Shown here: in pieces, positions 17,960 through 26,721 of the stretch
How the letters are laid out: every line of letters begins with the position of its first letter
Numbering within the stretch: position 1 is the first letter of the stretch
Assembly: GCA_905339215.1 (NCBI GenBank)
Contig: CAJPFN010000076.1
Location: 1-61,895 of the forward strand
From: Rhizobiaceae bacterium
GTDB lineage: Bacteria; Pseudomonadota; Alphaproteobacteria; Rhizobiales; Rhizobiaceae
Length of the DNA stretch: 61,895 bases
Direction of reading: 5' to 3'
Translations under genes and position numbers: made by a program
The notes under the pieces: model-generated
The model's input: the letters and a program-made list of their open reading frames with translations, nothing else
Database searches by the model: none
Told to the model about the DNA's origin: nothing

Positions 17960-18777
17960 GCCGACATGAAGCGGTTCAGCCTCACGTCGTCGAGCAGCGA
18001 CCGGGTAACGCCGCCCAGCACCCATTCGCGCAGCCGGCTGTGTCCGTAGGCTCCCGATACGACGAGGTCTGCATGGAGACCCCCGGCGAACTCGGCGAGC
18101 CTGGCGCCTTCGTCGCGGCCGGGCAGGACCTCGCCGCGCGCCTTGATGCCGTGCTTGCCGAGCCAGGCAACGACGTCGGCGACGCTGTCGCGGCTCTGGC
18201 GTGAGCCGTCGGGGTCGACCGTGGCAACGACCACCTCGGTCGCCTTGGACAGGAACGGTACGGCGTCCGCGACGGCGCGCCGCGCCTCGCGGCCGTCCTT
18301 CCATGCCACAAGCGCCTTGCGCGCCAGGAGATGTTCGGCGCCGGCCGCAGATACGAGCACAGGACGGCCGGCATGGAGGAGGAGGTCGCCGAGGTCGGTC
18401 GCGCGATAGGCGCTGCCGGCGCGCGCACCTTCCGGCGCACCGGTGACGATCAGGTCGGCCATACGCGCCGTGCGGATCAGCAGGCGCGTCGGGTTCATGA
18501 CCTCGCTGCGCCAATCCGTCTCGATGCCGTCGCCGACGAGGCCGGCGAACTTGCCGCGCAGATGCTCGAGGCGCGCCTCGATGTCGCCGCGCTGGCGCTC
18601 CAGCATCTCGCCGTCGACGACCATGCCCTCCATCGTCACCATCGGCGGGATGATGTCTGCGGCGGAGCAGCCGATGAGCCTGGCGCCGAACTGCCGCGCC
18701 AGGTCGGCCGCAAGTTTAATCAGCGGCGTGACGGGACCGTCGATGTCGATGTTCACCAGGATCGATTTGTAGCCCAT
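17956..18777 (-). CDS. Universal stress protein, two Usp domains
   Basis: The 273-residue protein has two tandem UspA-like folds. The C-terminal one ends with SGAYGHSRLREWVLGGVTRSLL, an ATP-binding G-2x-G-9x-G pattern. The ATG at 18775-18777 (MGYKSILVNIDIDG) gives a normal Usp N-terminus. It lies downstream of the cytochrome c gene on the same strand and ends convergently with the acyl-CoA synthetase gene, overlapping it by four bases. Paralogues at 19487 and 21665 share the ending motif. Such proteins often respond to oxygen limitation in alphaproteobacteria. Confidence 0.88.
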   Translation of the reverse strand: MGYKSILVNIDIDGPVTPLIKLAADLARQFGARLIGCSAADIIPPMVTMEGMVVDGEMLERQRGDIEARLEHLRGKFAGLVGDGIETDWRSEVMNPTRLLIRTARMADLIVTGAPEGARAGSAYRATDLGDLLLHAGRPVLVSAAGAEHLLARKALVAWKDGREARRAVADAVPFLSKATEVVVATVDPDGSRQSRDSVADVVAWLGKHGIKARGEVLPGRDEGARLAEFAGGLHADLVVSGAYGHSRLREWVLGGVTRSLLDDVRLNRFMSA

Positions 18778-18885
18778 GTCCGATCTCCCTTCGCGACTGG
18801 AATCGCCCGCAAGCATAACGTCACGCCGAAGCCGCGTCTCGTTCCGAACCAAAAGCCTCTGCCCATCGTGTGCCGGAGATGGGGC

Positions 18886-19296
18886 TCATTTCTGCAGCGA
18901 TTCGATGTAACCCGCGAGTTGGTGAATCCGCTCTTCGGTGACGATCTCTCCGCCTGACGGGCCGAAGGTGATCGCATCCTCCTCGAGGAACTGGCGTCCC
19001 CATACCGGCATATCGCGCTCGCCATGGCCGGGCACGACAAATCGCCCGTCGATGGTGGCGAAGACACGGAAATAGGGGAATTCACCGCCGTTCTTCTCGG
19101 CGAGCCTGGTCAGGTCGGTCGGGCGCTTGACGAGTTCGTCGGCAAGCGGGCCGTCGCCCTCGCCGCTGGTGCCATGGCAGACGGCGCAGGAATTGAGGAA
19201 CTCGGCCTGTCCGTAAGTCATCTCCTGCGCGCCGACGCCCTGCGCCAGGGCGAAGACGATCGCCGACGCGGCGAGAAGAACGGAATGCTTCGGCAC
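18886..19296 (-). CDS. Small c-type cytochrome
   Basis: The 136-residue protein starts at a GTG (19294-19296) and has a signal peptide (LLAASAIVFALAQGVGAQ), one haem-binding CAVCH and a later DMPVW with a likely axial Met. It should be an exported monohaem electron carrier. Start choice is set by the signal peptide and a GAGAG ribosome site. A universal stress protein gene follows on the same strand, and an FNR-like box lies 56 bases upstream, suggesting low-oxygen expression. Confidence 0.83.
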   Translation of the reverse strand: MPKHSVLLAASAIVFALAQGVGAQEMTYGQAEFLNSCAVCHGTSGEGDGPLADELVKRPTDLTRLAEKNGGEFPYFRVFATIDGRFVVPGHGERDMPVWGRQFLEEDAITFGPSGGEIVTEERIHQLAGYIESLQK

Positions 19297-19351
19297 GCTT
19301 GCTCTCCGGTTGATGCTGGATGAACCGTAGAGGCCGGGGTCCGGCCCTTCC

Positions 19352-19365
19352 TTGACGCGGATCAA
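19352..19365. promoter_or_regulatory. FNR/FixK-like box
   Basis: TTGACGCGGATCAA differs from TTGAT-N4-ATCAA at one base. It lies between a cytochrome c gene transcribed leftward (start 19296) and a universal stress protein gene transcribed rightward (start 19487), so one site could control both. Confidence 0.55.
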
Positions 19366-19486
19366 GAACGGAAAGGATCCTCGCCCGCGCGCCATTGATC
19401 CATCGCAACGATTTGCAGAGGCGGTCACGATAGCTAGAAGTAAGAAAAAGCACGCCATTGCCGCGTCAGTGAAGGGAGATGCCGTT

Positions 19487-20323
19487 ATGCCGTTCAAGAC
19501 CATCCTCGCCGTGGTCGGAGTCGATCAGGGAGACCGCGACATCGAGGCGGCGATCGGGGTGTGCCGGGAGATCGGCGCGCATCTTTCCGTCCTCGTGTTG
19601 GCGCTCGCCTCCCCGCCGCCTGTCGGGGCGTATGCTGCGGTGGTTTCGGACACCTGGATGGAGGAGCGCGACGCCGACATGAAGCGCCTCGCCAAGCGGG
19701 TCGACGCGATCGAGGTGCTCGTTGTCAAGGCGGGCATTCCGGCCGACGTCGAATGCGAATACGCCGAAATGGCCTGGACCGACGCCATGGCCGGCCGCCG
19801 TGGCCGCTACGCCGACCTCACACTGATCGGACCCGACCTCATCGCCGATGGCGATCTCAAGCACTACATCCTCAATGGCGCGCTGTTCGAATCCGGCCGC
19901 CCATTGCTGCTCGCCCCGTCCGGACACAAGGCGACGCTGCGGCCGAAGCGGATCCTGCTGGCATGGGATTCGCGCATCGAGGCGTCGCGCGCCGCCCACG
20001 AGGCCGTCGAACTGATCGCCGCCGCCGATGAGGTCAGGATCACGCTCGTCGATCCCGAGGCAGGCGACCTTGCGCAGGGCGACGAGCCCGGCGCCGACGT
20101 CGCGGCCTGGCTCGTTCGGCATGGAGCGAAGGTCTCCGTCGACCGCCTAGCCAGCGGCGGGCGCTCGGTCGTCGCGGTTTTGAGGCAACACGCCGTCGAC
20201 TGCGGTGCCGATCTCATCGTCATGGGCGGATACGGGCACTCGCGCATGCGCGAGCGCATTTTTGGCGGCGTCACCAAGTCGATGGTCGACGAGCCGCCGA
20301 TGCCGGTGTTCATGGCGCGGTAA
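19487..20323 (+). CDS. Universal stress protein, two Usp domains
   Basis: The 278-residue protein begins MPFKTILAVVGVDQGDRDIE and ends with DLIVMGGYGHSRMRERIFGG, marking two Usp domains of which the second retains the nucleotide-binding glycine pattern. A GAAGGGAG ribosome site precedes the ATG at 19487; the longer open frame upstream runs through the FNR-like box and is unlikely to be translated. It is divergent from the cytochrome c gene at 18886. Confidence 0.88.
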   Translation: MPFKTILAVVGVDQGDRDIEAAIGVCREIGAHLSVLVLALASPPPVGAYAAVVSDTWMEERDADMKRLAKRVDAIEVLVVKAGIPADVECEYAEMAWTDAMAGRRGRYADLTLIGPDLIADGDLKHYILNGALFESGRPLLLAPSGHKATLRPKRILLAWDSRIEASRAAHEAVELIAAADEVRITLVDPEAGDLAQGDEPGADVAAWLVRHGAKVSVDRLASGGRSVVAVLRQHAVDCGADLIVMGGYGHSRMRERIFGGVTKSMVDEPPMPVFMAR

Positions 20324-20343
20324 GGGCCTTGCGCGGGGGACGG

Positions 20344-21240
20344 ATGATCGCCGGGATTGGATCTCTTCGCTGCGGGCGGACAAGGCGCATGCAGTCTGCC
20401 GCCCTTGCGCTCGCCGGATTCGCCAGGCCCCTCCGGGGAACGTCGATCGGGCTCGTCGCCGCCCTGCTCCTCGCCGGATGCGTTCATTCCGGGACTCCCG
20501 GCGGCTCCTGCTGCGACGGCGCGGAACGCTATCCTGGCTGGATGATCGACGTCTACGAACCGGTCGCGCCGGTTCTCGGCGACGCGTTCGGCCGGGTTGT
20601 CATGAGACGCGGCCTTCTGGCGGAAAGGTCGGACGCGCTGCACCACATCACGCAGCGGTTGCGGCCGCTGGATATTCTCGTGGTCAGTTCCAAGGGCCGG
20701 CTGACCGGCAACCTGATCCCTGGTCTGTTCAGCCATACCGTCGTCTATGTCGGCAGCGAAAGCCAGTTGAGGGCACTGGGTGTCTGGAACGATCCGGCCG
20801 TCCGGCCGCATCAGGAGGCCATCCGGGCGGGCAAGGTCATGATCGAAGCCGATCACCGCGGCGTTCACCTGACGACCGCGGCGACCGCGCTCGACACAGA
20901 CCGAGTCGCCATTCTCAGGCCTCGCGTGGGTGATCGGAGGCGTACCGCGGCACTGCTGATATCGCATGTGGGCACACCTTACGACTTCGTTTTCGACAAC
21001 AACGATACCGGCGAGCTCTATTGCGCCGAACTGATCGACCACGCCATGCCGGAAATCCGCCTGCCGAGCCGCGAACTCTACGGGCGCCGCATGTTCCTGC
21101 CCGACGACGCGATCGCTGCGGGAACCGGCGGCCGAATGCGCGCGACCCCGGTTCTCTACGTCCGCGCCACCGATTCCGGTTGGGAGGATGCCGGCCCCGC
21201 GGAGCTGAAGCCCGATCTCGCCGCGGCCTGGCGCCGATGA
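20344..21240 (+). CDS. YiiX/YebB-like NlpC/P60-type lipoprotein
   Basis: The 298-residue protein contains a lipobox (LLLAGC) after a hydrophobic stretch, followed by a papain-like fold with GLFSHTVVYVGS (a likely catalytic His) and GELYCAELIDHAM (a likely Cys), as in YiiX-like members of the permuted NlpC/P60 superfamily. These are cell-envelope amidases or esterases of unsettled function. The ATG at 20344 has a GGGGGA site upstream; ATG 20389 is an alternative closer to the signal peptide. It lies in the stress module after a Usp gene. Confidence 0.65.
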   Translation: MIAGIGSLRCGRTRRMQSAALALAGFARPLRGTSIGLVAALLLAGCVHSGTPGGSCCDGAERYPGWMIDVYEPVAPVLGDAFGRVVMRRGLLAERSDALHHITQRLRPLDILVVSSKGRLTGNLIPGLFSHTVVYVGSESQLRALGVWNDPAVRPHQEAIRAGKVMIEADHRGVHLTTAATALDTDRVAILRPRVGDRRRTAALLISHVGTPYDFVFDNNDTGELYCAELIDHAMPEIRLPSRELYGRRMFLPDDAIAAGTGGRMRATPVLYVRATDSGWEDAGPAELKPDLAAAWRR

Positions 21241-21257
21241 ACGCTGGTTGACTGCGA

Positions 21258-21271
21258 TTGACGCCGATCAA
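21258..21271. promoter_or_regulatory. FNR/FixK-like box
   Basis: TTGACGCCGATCAA, one base from the FNR/FixK consensus, ends 59 bases before the start codon of a small cytochrome c gene (21331) and begins just after the stop of the upstream lipoprotein gene. It is nearly identical to the box at 19352. Confidence 0.55.
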
Positions 21272-21330
21272 CGAGAAGCCGAACCTCCGGCCGGTAATTT
21301 GCGAGATGTCAGGATGATGGGAGCAGGCGA

Positions 21331-21648
21331 ATGAAACATATCGTGCCGATCCTCATGGTGCTCTGCCTCGCGGCGCCTGCCGGAGCGCAGGACCATGACG
21401 GCGTCGCGCATGGCAAGGCCCTGGTCGAGGCGAACTGCGCCCGCTGCCACGCCGTCGGCGCCAGCGATGCCAGCAACCATCCCGAGGCGCCAGCTTTCCG
21501 GACGCTTTCGGAGCGCTATCCGCTGGACGCGCTCGAAGAGGCGTTCGTGGAAGGCATCACGACGGGACATCCCGACATGCCCGAGTTCGTCGCGACGCCC
21601 GAGCAGGTGGCCGATATCCTCGCCTACATCGAATCCCTTCAACCCTGA
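21331..21648 (+). CDS. Small c-type cytochrome
   Basis: The 105-residue protein has a signal peptide (MKHIVPILMVLCLAAPAGAQ), one CARCH haem site and a DMPEF segment with a likely axial Met, so it is an exported monohaem cytochrome. An FNR-like box lies upstream and a universal stress protein gene starts 16 bases downstream, giving a cytochrome-Usp pair that mirrors the one at 18886-17956. Confidence 0.87.
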   Translation: MKHIVPILMVLCLAAPAGAQDHDGVAHGKALVEANCARCHAVGASDASNHPEAPAFRTLSERYPLDALEEAFVEGITTGHPDMPEFVATPEQVADILAYIESLQP

Positions 21649-21664
21649 CCGCGGAGGAACGCCG

Positions 21665-22501
21665 TTGAGACAGGACATCCTGGTCCCATTCGTCACCTAC
21701 CCGGACGCGAGCGCCAGGACCCTGGTCGACCAGGCGATCGCCGTCGCGACCTATCTCGGCCGCGACATTCACGCGGTCGCTCTCGACGTCGACATCCCGG
21801 ATGTCTCGAACCTCGTGTCGCGCCTGCTCATCGGCCTGCCCGACATGATCCGCGAAACAGAAGCCGACAGCCACGCCAGGGGTGCGGCGCTGCTCGTCGC
21901 GATCGAGGCAGCCGCGTCGAAGTCCGGCATCCGGTTCACTGGCGCGACAGTGTCGGCCGAGCCTCCGCTGTTTGGCGACCGCGCCGCCGAGCTTGCCCGC
22001 TACCACGATCTCGCGGTCATCGGGCTAGAGGCTTCCAACGATACGGCGCGCTTGGTCGCAGAGGGGATCGTCTTCGGTTCCGGCCGCCCGGCGCTGCTGC
22101 TGCCGGAGGCGGCGGCTCTCGGCGCGCTCGACCGCATTGCCATCGCCTGGGACGGCAGCCGGGTCGCCGCGCGCGCCGTCAGCGACGCCCAGCCGTTCCT
22201 CGAAAGAGCTGCCGAGATTGTCGTGCTCACCGTCACCGACGAGAAACCGCTGGCGGACGCAGGCCTCGGGGAGAGGTTTGCCGCCAGGCTCGCCGCAAAG
22301 GGCCTCGCGGCACGGGCCATGCCGGTCCTGCGCGGTAGCCGGCCGATCGCCGCGGCGCTGCAAGGGGAAGCGGCAGCACAGGGCGCAGGCCTGCTCGTCA
22401 TGGGCGGATACGGACATTCCCGCCTGCGCGATTTCGTCCTCGGCGGCGCCACCGAGGGCGTGCTGTCCGAGCCGACCATGCCCGTTCTCCTGTCGCATTG
22501 A
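21665..22501 (+). CDS. Universal stress protein, two Usp domains
   Basis: The 278-residue protein starts at a TTG (21665) placed correctly behind a strong GGAGGA ribosome site. It has two Usp domains; the second ends GLLVMGGYGHSRLRDFVLGG. It follows the cytochrome c gene by 16 bases and precedes the Crp/Fnr gene by 12, so the three are probably one operon. Upstream in-frame codons overlap the cytochrome gene and are not used. Confidence 0.83.
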   Translation: MRQDILVPFVTYPDASARTLVDQAIAVATYLGRDIHAVALDVDIPDVSNLVSRLLIGLPDMIRETEADSHARGAALLVAIEAAASKSGIRFTGATVSAEPPLFGDRAAELARYHDLAVIGLEASNDTARLVAEGIVFGSGRPALLLPEAAALGALDRIAIAWDGSRVAARAVSDAQPFLERAAEIVVLTVTDEKPLADAGLGERFAARLAAKGLAARAMPVLRGSRPIAAALQGEAAAQGAGLLVMGGYGHSRLRDFVLGGATEGVLSEPTMPVLLSH

Positions 22502-22513
22502 GATGGCACGGCG

Positions 22514-23152
22514 ATGACCGTCCTCGACCTGCTGGACGTCGAGACCCGGCGATTGATCGCCGCGCTGCCGCGCAGCAGCGTCCCTCGCGGAACCGTGCTG
22601 TTCCGGCCGGGTGACGAGCCGGGCGGCTTCCTCCTCGTCGCCGAAGGCATCGTCGACGTCTATCTCGTCGGCCGCTCGGGACGAGAGATGCTGCTCTACG
22701 AGGTCGGCGCCGGCCAGACCTGCATCCAGACGACGCTCTGCCTGCTCGGACGCCAGGCCTACTCGGGAGAGGCGGTAGCGCGCACGGACGCCAGTTTCGT
22801 GATGGTGCCGAAACAGGTCTTCGCTGACCTTCTGGCCACGTCGGAAGCCTTCCGCAGCTTCGTCTTCGGCGCCTTCGGCAACCGGCTGAAGGAAGTGATG
22901 GCGCTGCTCGAAAGGATCGCCTTCGTGCGCGTCGAGGCGCGGCTCGCCGACGAGATCCTGCGGCGGGCCGACGCGGCCGGTATCGCCGCGGCGACCCACC
23001 AGGAACTCGCCACCGCGATCGGCTCGGTGCGCGAGGTCGTCTCGCGCCGGCTCGAGTCGCTGGAGAAGTCCGGACTGGTGCGCCTGGAGCGCGGCAGGGT
23101 CGCCATCGCCGATCGGGCGGGCCTGGCGCGGACGGCGCGCGACGCCGGGTGA
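22514..23152 (+). CDS. Crp/Fnr family transcriptional regulator
   Basis: The 212-residue protein has an N-terminal cyclic-nucleotide-type beta barrel, a dimerisation helix and a C-terminal winged helix (TAIGSVREVVSRRLESLE) with the E-x-x-S-R residues that in FNR contact TTGAT-type sites. It lacks the N-terminal cysteine cluster of FNR, so it is not a typical [4Fe-4S] oxygen sensor. Two cysteines lie close together in the barrel (GQTCIQTTLC), which may be redox- or sulfur-responsive. It follows a cytochrome-Usp pair and precedes DUF2892. Confidence 0.85.
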   Translation: MTVLDLLDVETRRLIAALPRSSVPRGTVLFRPGDEPGGFLLVAEGIVDVYLVGRSGREMLLYEVGAGQTCIQTTLCLLGRQAYSGEAVARTDASFVMVPKQVFADLLATSEAFRSFVFGAFGNRLKEVMALLERIAFVRVEARLADEILRRADAAGIAAATHQELATAIGSVREVVSRRLESLEKSGLVRLERGRVAIADRAGLARTARDAG

Positions 23153-23161
23153 CCTAGTCAC
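23149..23161. promoter_or_regulatory. Short palindrome at the end of the Crp/Fnr gene
   Basis: GTGACCTAGTCAC (five-base arms, three-base centre) overlaps the stop codon of the Crp/Fnr gene, 73 bases before the DUF2892 start. Its sequence recalls Crp-type half sites but the spacing is too short for a standard Crp box. Possible operator for the DUF2892 gene. Confidence 0.25.
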
Positions 23162-23234
23162 AGACGCCGGAAGCGCGACATGCGATAGGCAGACGTCCCC
23201 CGGAAAGAACCCGCGTCAGTCAAGGAGGCAAGAA

Positions 23235-23441
23235 ATGTTCAAGACCAATGTCGGCTCGGCCGATCGCGTCATCCGCATCGTGCTCGGCGTGATCATCCTC
23301 AGCCTTTTCTTCATCTATCCCGGTGCGTGGTGGCGTTACTACGCACTGATCGGTATCGTGCCGATCCTCACCGGGCTTGCCGGCACCTGCCCGCTCTATT
23401 CCATCCTCGGCATCTCGACCTGTCCGGCACGCCGCGCCTGA
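23235..23441 (+). CDS. DUF2892 (YgaP-like transmembrane) protein
   Basis: The 68-residue protein has two membrane helices (IRIVLGVIILSLFFIYPGA and YYALIGIVPILTGLAG) followed by a cysteine-bearing tail (TCPLYSILGISTCP), as in the membrane part of the YgaP rhodanese. The family is associated with sulfide or thiosulfate handling. An AAGGAGG site precedes the ATG. It is next to a Crp/Fnr gene, and a second DUF2892 gene occurs at 27691. A strong terminator follows. Confidence 0.85.
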   Translation: MFKTNVGSADRVIRIVLGVIILSLFFIYPGAWWRYYALIGIVPILTGLAGTCPLYSILGISTCPARRA

Positions 23442-23463
23442 AGCAGTCCGGCCTGAAAACAGG

Positions 23464-23499
23464 AAGGCCGGCCGCGGTGCCCCGCGGCCGGCCTTTTCC
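23464..23499 (+). terminator. Rho-independent terminator, probably bidirectional
   Basis: A perfect 14-bp GC-rich stem (23464-23477 with 23482-23495) closes a TGCC loop and is followed by TTTT; an A/T flank on the other side allows use by both strands. It separates the DUF2892 gene (ends 23441) from the convergent RND permease gene (ends 23521). Confidence 0.88.
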
Positions 23500-23520
23500 T
23501 TGCCTTCGCCGTCGCGAAAC

Positions 23521-26500
23521 TCAGGTGCGCAGAACGCGGTAGATCGCCGGGATCACCAGCACCGTCAGCAGCGTCGACGAGGCCAGGCCGAAGAGCAGGG
23601 AGATCGCCAGCCCCTGGAAGATCGGGTCGGTCAGGATCACCGCCGCGCCGATCATCGCCGCCAGCGCGGTCAGGAGGATCGGCTTGAAGCGGATCGCGCC
23701 GGCGATCACCAGGACTTCGGTCAGCGGCCGGTCGGGCGTCGATGCATGGCGGATGAAGTCGACCAGGAGGATCGAGTTGCGCACGATGATGCCGGCAAGA
23801 GCAATGAAACCGATCATCGAGGTCGCCGAGAACGGTGCGCCGAACAGCCAGTGTCCGCCGAGAATGCCGATGAACGTCAGCGGGATCGGCGTCAGGATGA
23901 CCAGCGGCACCTTGAACGAGCCGAACTGGGCGACGACGAGGATGTATATGCCGAGCATGGCGACGCCGAAGGCGGCGCCCATGTCGCGGAACGTCACCCA
24001 CGTCACTTCCCATTCGCCGTCCCACAGGAGCACCGGCGCGCTCTCGTCCTCGGGCTGGCCGTGCAGCGAGACCGTCGGCTTGGGCAGGCCCGTCCAGTCC
24101 TGCGCGTCGATCGCCTCCTGGACAGCGAGCATGCCGTAGAGCGGCGCCTCGTAGGCGCCGGCGAGTTCGGCCGTGACCATCTCGGCGGCGCGGCCGTTGT
24201 GGCGGAACACCGGGAAAGATGCATGCTCCTCGGACAGCCGCACGACATCGCCGAGTTCGACGACGCCGCGATCGCCCGGAAGCACGTTCGCCGGGATCGG
24301 CGTCGCCAGGAAGCGCTCGTCCAGAGTGCGGTCGCCGCGGGGGCGCTCGACGCGGATCGGCACGGGCTGGCGTCCGCCGCCACGATGCGAATAGCCTACG
24401 GTCTTGCCGCCGTTGAGGATGGCGATCGTGTCGAACACGTCGCCTTCCTCCACGTGAAAGAACTCTGCGTCGTCGGTCGATACGGTCACACGCATGCGCC
24501 GGGCAGGCTGGCCGTAGGAATTGTCGACGTCGACGATGTAGGGCACCGAGCGGAACGCCTCCTCGACCTTTGCCGCCACCTGGCGCCGCGTCTCGGCGTC
24601 GGGTCCGTAGATTTCGGCGAGCAGCGTTGCCATGACCGGCGGTCCCGGAGGCGGCTCGACGACCTTGAGGCTCGTCCCGGGCGGAACCGGGATCGCCGCG
24701 ATCTTCTCGCGGATGTCGAGCGCGAGTTCGTGGCTCGAGCGGTCGCGCTCGGTCTTGGGTAGCAGATTGAGGGCGACGTCGCCCATCTGCGGCTCGGCGC
24801 GCAGGTAGGAATGGCGCACGAGGCCGTTGAAGTTGAACGGCGCGGCCGCACCTGCGTGGGTCTGCACCGATCGCACTTCCGGCAGATCGAGCACGATCTT
24901 CGCGACCGCCTGCGCGACGGCGTCGGTCGCCTCGACAGACGAGCCTTCGGGCAGGTCGATGACGACCTGCAGCTCGGACTTGTTGTCGAAGGGCAGCAGC
25001 TTGACCGTGACGTCCTTGGTGTAGAACAGCGCGAGCGACCCGAGGGTGAGCGCGCCGACCACGAGCAGGAAGGACCAGCTGGCCGCCTTCGACGACAGGA
25101 TCGGGCGGGCAACCGCGGCATAGGCACGCCCCAGCCCGCCGACGGCGTCGTGATCGCCGTGGCCGTGGACCGGCGCCTTGCCGGCGAATTTCAGCATCAG
25201 CCAGGGCGTCACCATGACGGCGACGAAGAAGGAGAAGATCATCGCCGCCGAGGCGTTGGCTGGGATCGGGCTCATGTAGGGCCCCATCATGCCCGACACG
25301 AACAGCATCGGCAGGAGCGCCGCCACCACGGTCAGCGTCGCGACGATGGTCGGGTTGCCGACTTCGGCCACGGCCTCGATCGCCGCCTGCTTGCGGTCGC
25401 GGCCGTCGCGCATGCCCCAGTGCCGGGCGGTATTCTCGATGACGACGATGGCGTCGTCGACGAGAATGCCGATGGAGAAGATAAGCGCGAACAGCGAAAC
25501 GCGGTTCAGCGTGTAGCCCATCACCCGGGAGGCGAAGAGGGTGAGCAGGATGGTCACCGGGATGACCACCGCGACGACGAGCGCTTCGCGCCGGCCGATC
25601 GACAGCCACACAAGAAGGATGATCGAAACGGTCGCCAGGCCGAGATGGTATAGGAGTTCGTTGGCCTTCTCGTTGGCGGTCTCGCCGTAGTCGCGGGTTA
25701 CCTCGACGGCAAAGTCGTGCGGGATCAGCGCGCCCTCGAGCAGCTCGACGCGCTCGAGGATGGCCTCGGCGACGGTGACGGCATTGGCGCCGGCACGCTT
25801 GGCGACGGCGAGAGTGACGGACGGAACGCGGACGACGCCGTTTTCGCCCTTCGTCACGGTCGAGACGAGAGCGTCGCTCGTGTCCGTGGCGAAGGCGACG
25901 TCGGCGACGTCGCGGACATAGACCGGGCGGCCGTCGCGCGATGTGAGCAGGAGGTTCGCCACTTCGGCCGGCGAATCCAGCGTCTCGCCGGCGACGATCT
26001 CGATCTGCTCGCCGCCATCGCGGACCAGACCGGCGGGGAACGCGCTGTTGGCGCCCGCGGCCTTTCCGGCAAGCTGCTGCAGGGTGACGCCGTAGAGCGC
26101 GAGCTTGGTCGGATCGGGTGCGATGCGGATCGTCTCGCCGGTCTCGCCCACGAGATAGGTCAGCCCGACATTGTCGATCTTGGCGATCTCGGTGCGCAAT
26201 TCGCGCGCCACCCGCGTCAGGTCGTTGGCCGTAATCCGGTCGGCGACTTCGGGCTTCGGCGACAGCGTCAGCGCGACGATGGCGACGTCATCGATGCCGC
26301 GCCCGACGATCAGCGGCTCCGGGATCCCGACGGGGACGCGGTCCATGTTGGCGCGCACCTTGTCGTGGACACGAAGCACCGCGGCGTCCGACGAGGTGCC
26401 GACGATGAAGCGCGCGGTGACCATGACGTAGTCGTCGCGGCTCTGCGAATAGACGTGCTCGACACCGTCGATGCCCTTGACGATGGTCTCCAGCGGTTCG

Positions 26501-26721
26501 GTGACGAGCTTGACCGCATCATCGGCCTTGAGGCCGGCGACGCGGACATGGATGTCGACCATCGGCACCGAGATCTGCGGCTCCTCCTCGCGCGGCAGGG
26601 TCATCAACGCGACGATGCCGAAGGCGAAGGCGGCGAGCAGGAACAGCGGCGTCAGTGGCGAGCCGATGAAGGCACGCGTGAGGCCTCCGGCAATGCCGAG
26701 GCCGGCTGGCTTGGTGTTCAT
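23521..26721 (-). CDS. RND efflux permease (AcrB/HAE1-type)
   Basis: The 1066-residue protein has the RND architecture: an N-terminal membrane helix, two large periplasmic loops and two sets of membrane helices. ILVDDAIVVIENTARHWGM in TM4 keeps the two Asp residues of the proton relay. LPREEEPQISVPMV near the start is typical of drug or solvent-type RND pumps. The gene follows its adaptor with a four-base overlap. It belongs to an operon with DUF2892 beside a sulfide-responsive regulator, so its cargo may relate to reactive sulfur rather than drugs. No outer-membrane channel gene is adjacent. Confidence 0.9.
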   Translation of the reverse strand: MNTKPAGLGIAGGLTRAFIGSPLTPLFLLAAFAFGIVALMTLPREEEPQISVPMVDIHVRVAGLKADDAVKLVTEPLETIVKGIDGVEHVYSQSRDDYVMVTARFIVGTSSDAAVLRVHDKVRANMDRVPVGIPEPLIVGRGIDDVAIVALTLSPKPEVADRITANDLTRVARELRTEIAKIDNVGLTYLVGETGETIRIAPDPTKLALYGVTLQQLAGKAAGANSAFPAGLVRDGGEQIEIVAGETLDSPAEVANLLLTSRDGRPVYVRDVADVAFATDTSDALVSTVTKGENGVVRVPSVTLAVAKRAGANAVTVAEAILERVELLEGALIPHDFAVEVTRDYGETANEKANELLYHLGLATVSIILLVWLSIGRREALVVAVVIPVTILLTLFASRVMGYTLNRVSLFALIFSIGILVDDAIVVIENTARHWGMRDGRDRKQAAIEAVAEVGNPTIVATLTVVAALLPMLFVSGMMGPYMSPIPANASAAMIFSFFVAVMVTPWLMLKFAGKAPVHGHGDHDAVGGLGRAYAAVARPILSSKAASWSFLLVVGALTLGSLALFYTKDVTVKLLPFDNKSELQVVIDLPEGSSVEATDAVAQAVAKIVLDLPEVRSVQTHAGAAAPFNFNGLVRHSYLRAEPQMGDVALNLLPKTERDRSSHELALDIREKIAAIPVPPGTSLKVVEPPPGPPVMATLLAEIYGPDAETRRQVAAKVEEAFRSVPYIVDVDNSYGQPARRMRVTVSTDDAEFFHVEEGDVFDTIAILNGGKTVGYSHRGGGRQPVPIRVERPRGDRTLDERFLATPIPANVLPGDRGVVELGDVVRLSEEHASFPVFRHNGRAAEMVTAELAGAYEAPLYGMLAVQEAIDAQDWTGLPKPTVSLHGQPEDESAPVLLWDGEWEVTWVTFRDMGAAFGVAMLGIYILVVAQFGSFKVPLVILTPIPLTFIGILGGHWLFGAPFSATSMIGFIALAGIIVRNSILLVDFIRHASTPDRPLTEVLVIAGAIRFKPILLTALAAMIGAAVILTDPIFQGLAISLLFGLASSTLLTVLVIPAIYRVLRT

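Noticed and set aside
16091-18514. An 807-residue open frame antisense to the acyl-CoA synthetase gene
   Set aside because: Shadow of a GC-rich gene; no recognisable domain and it also runs across the universal stress gene in another frame.
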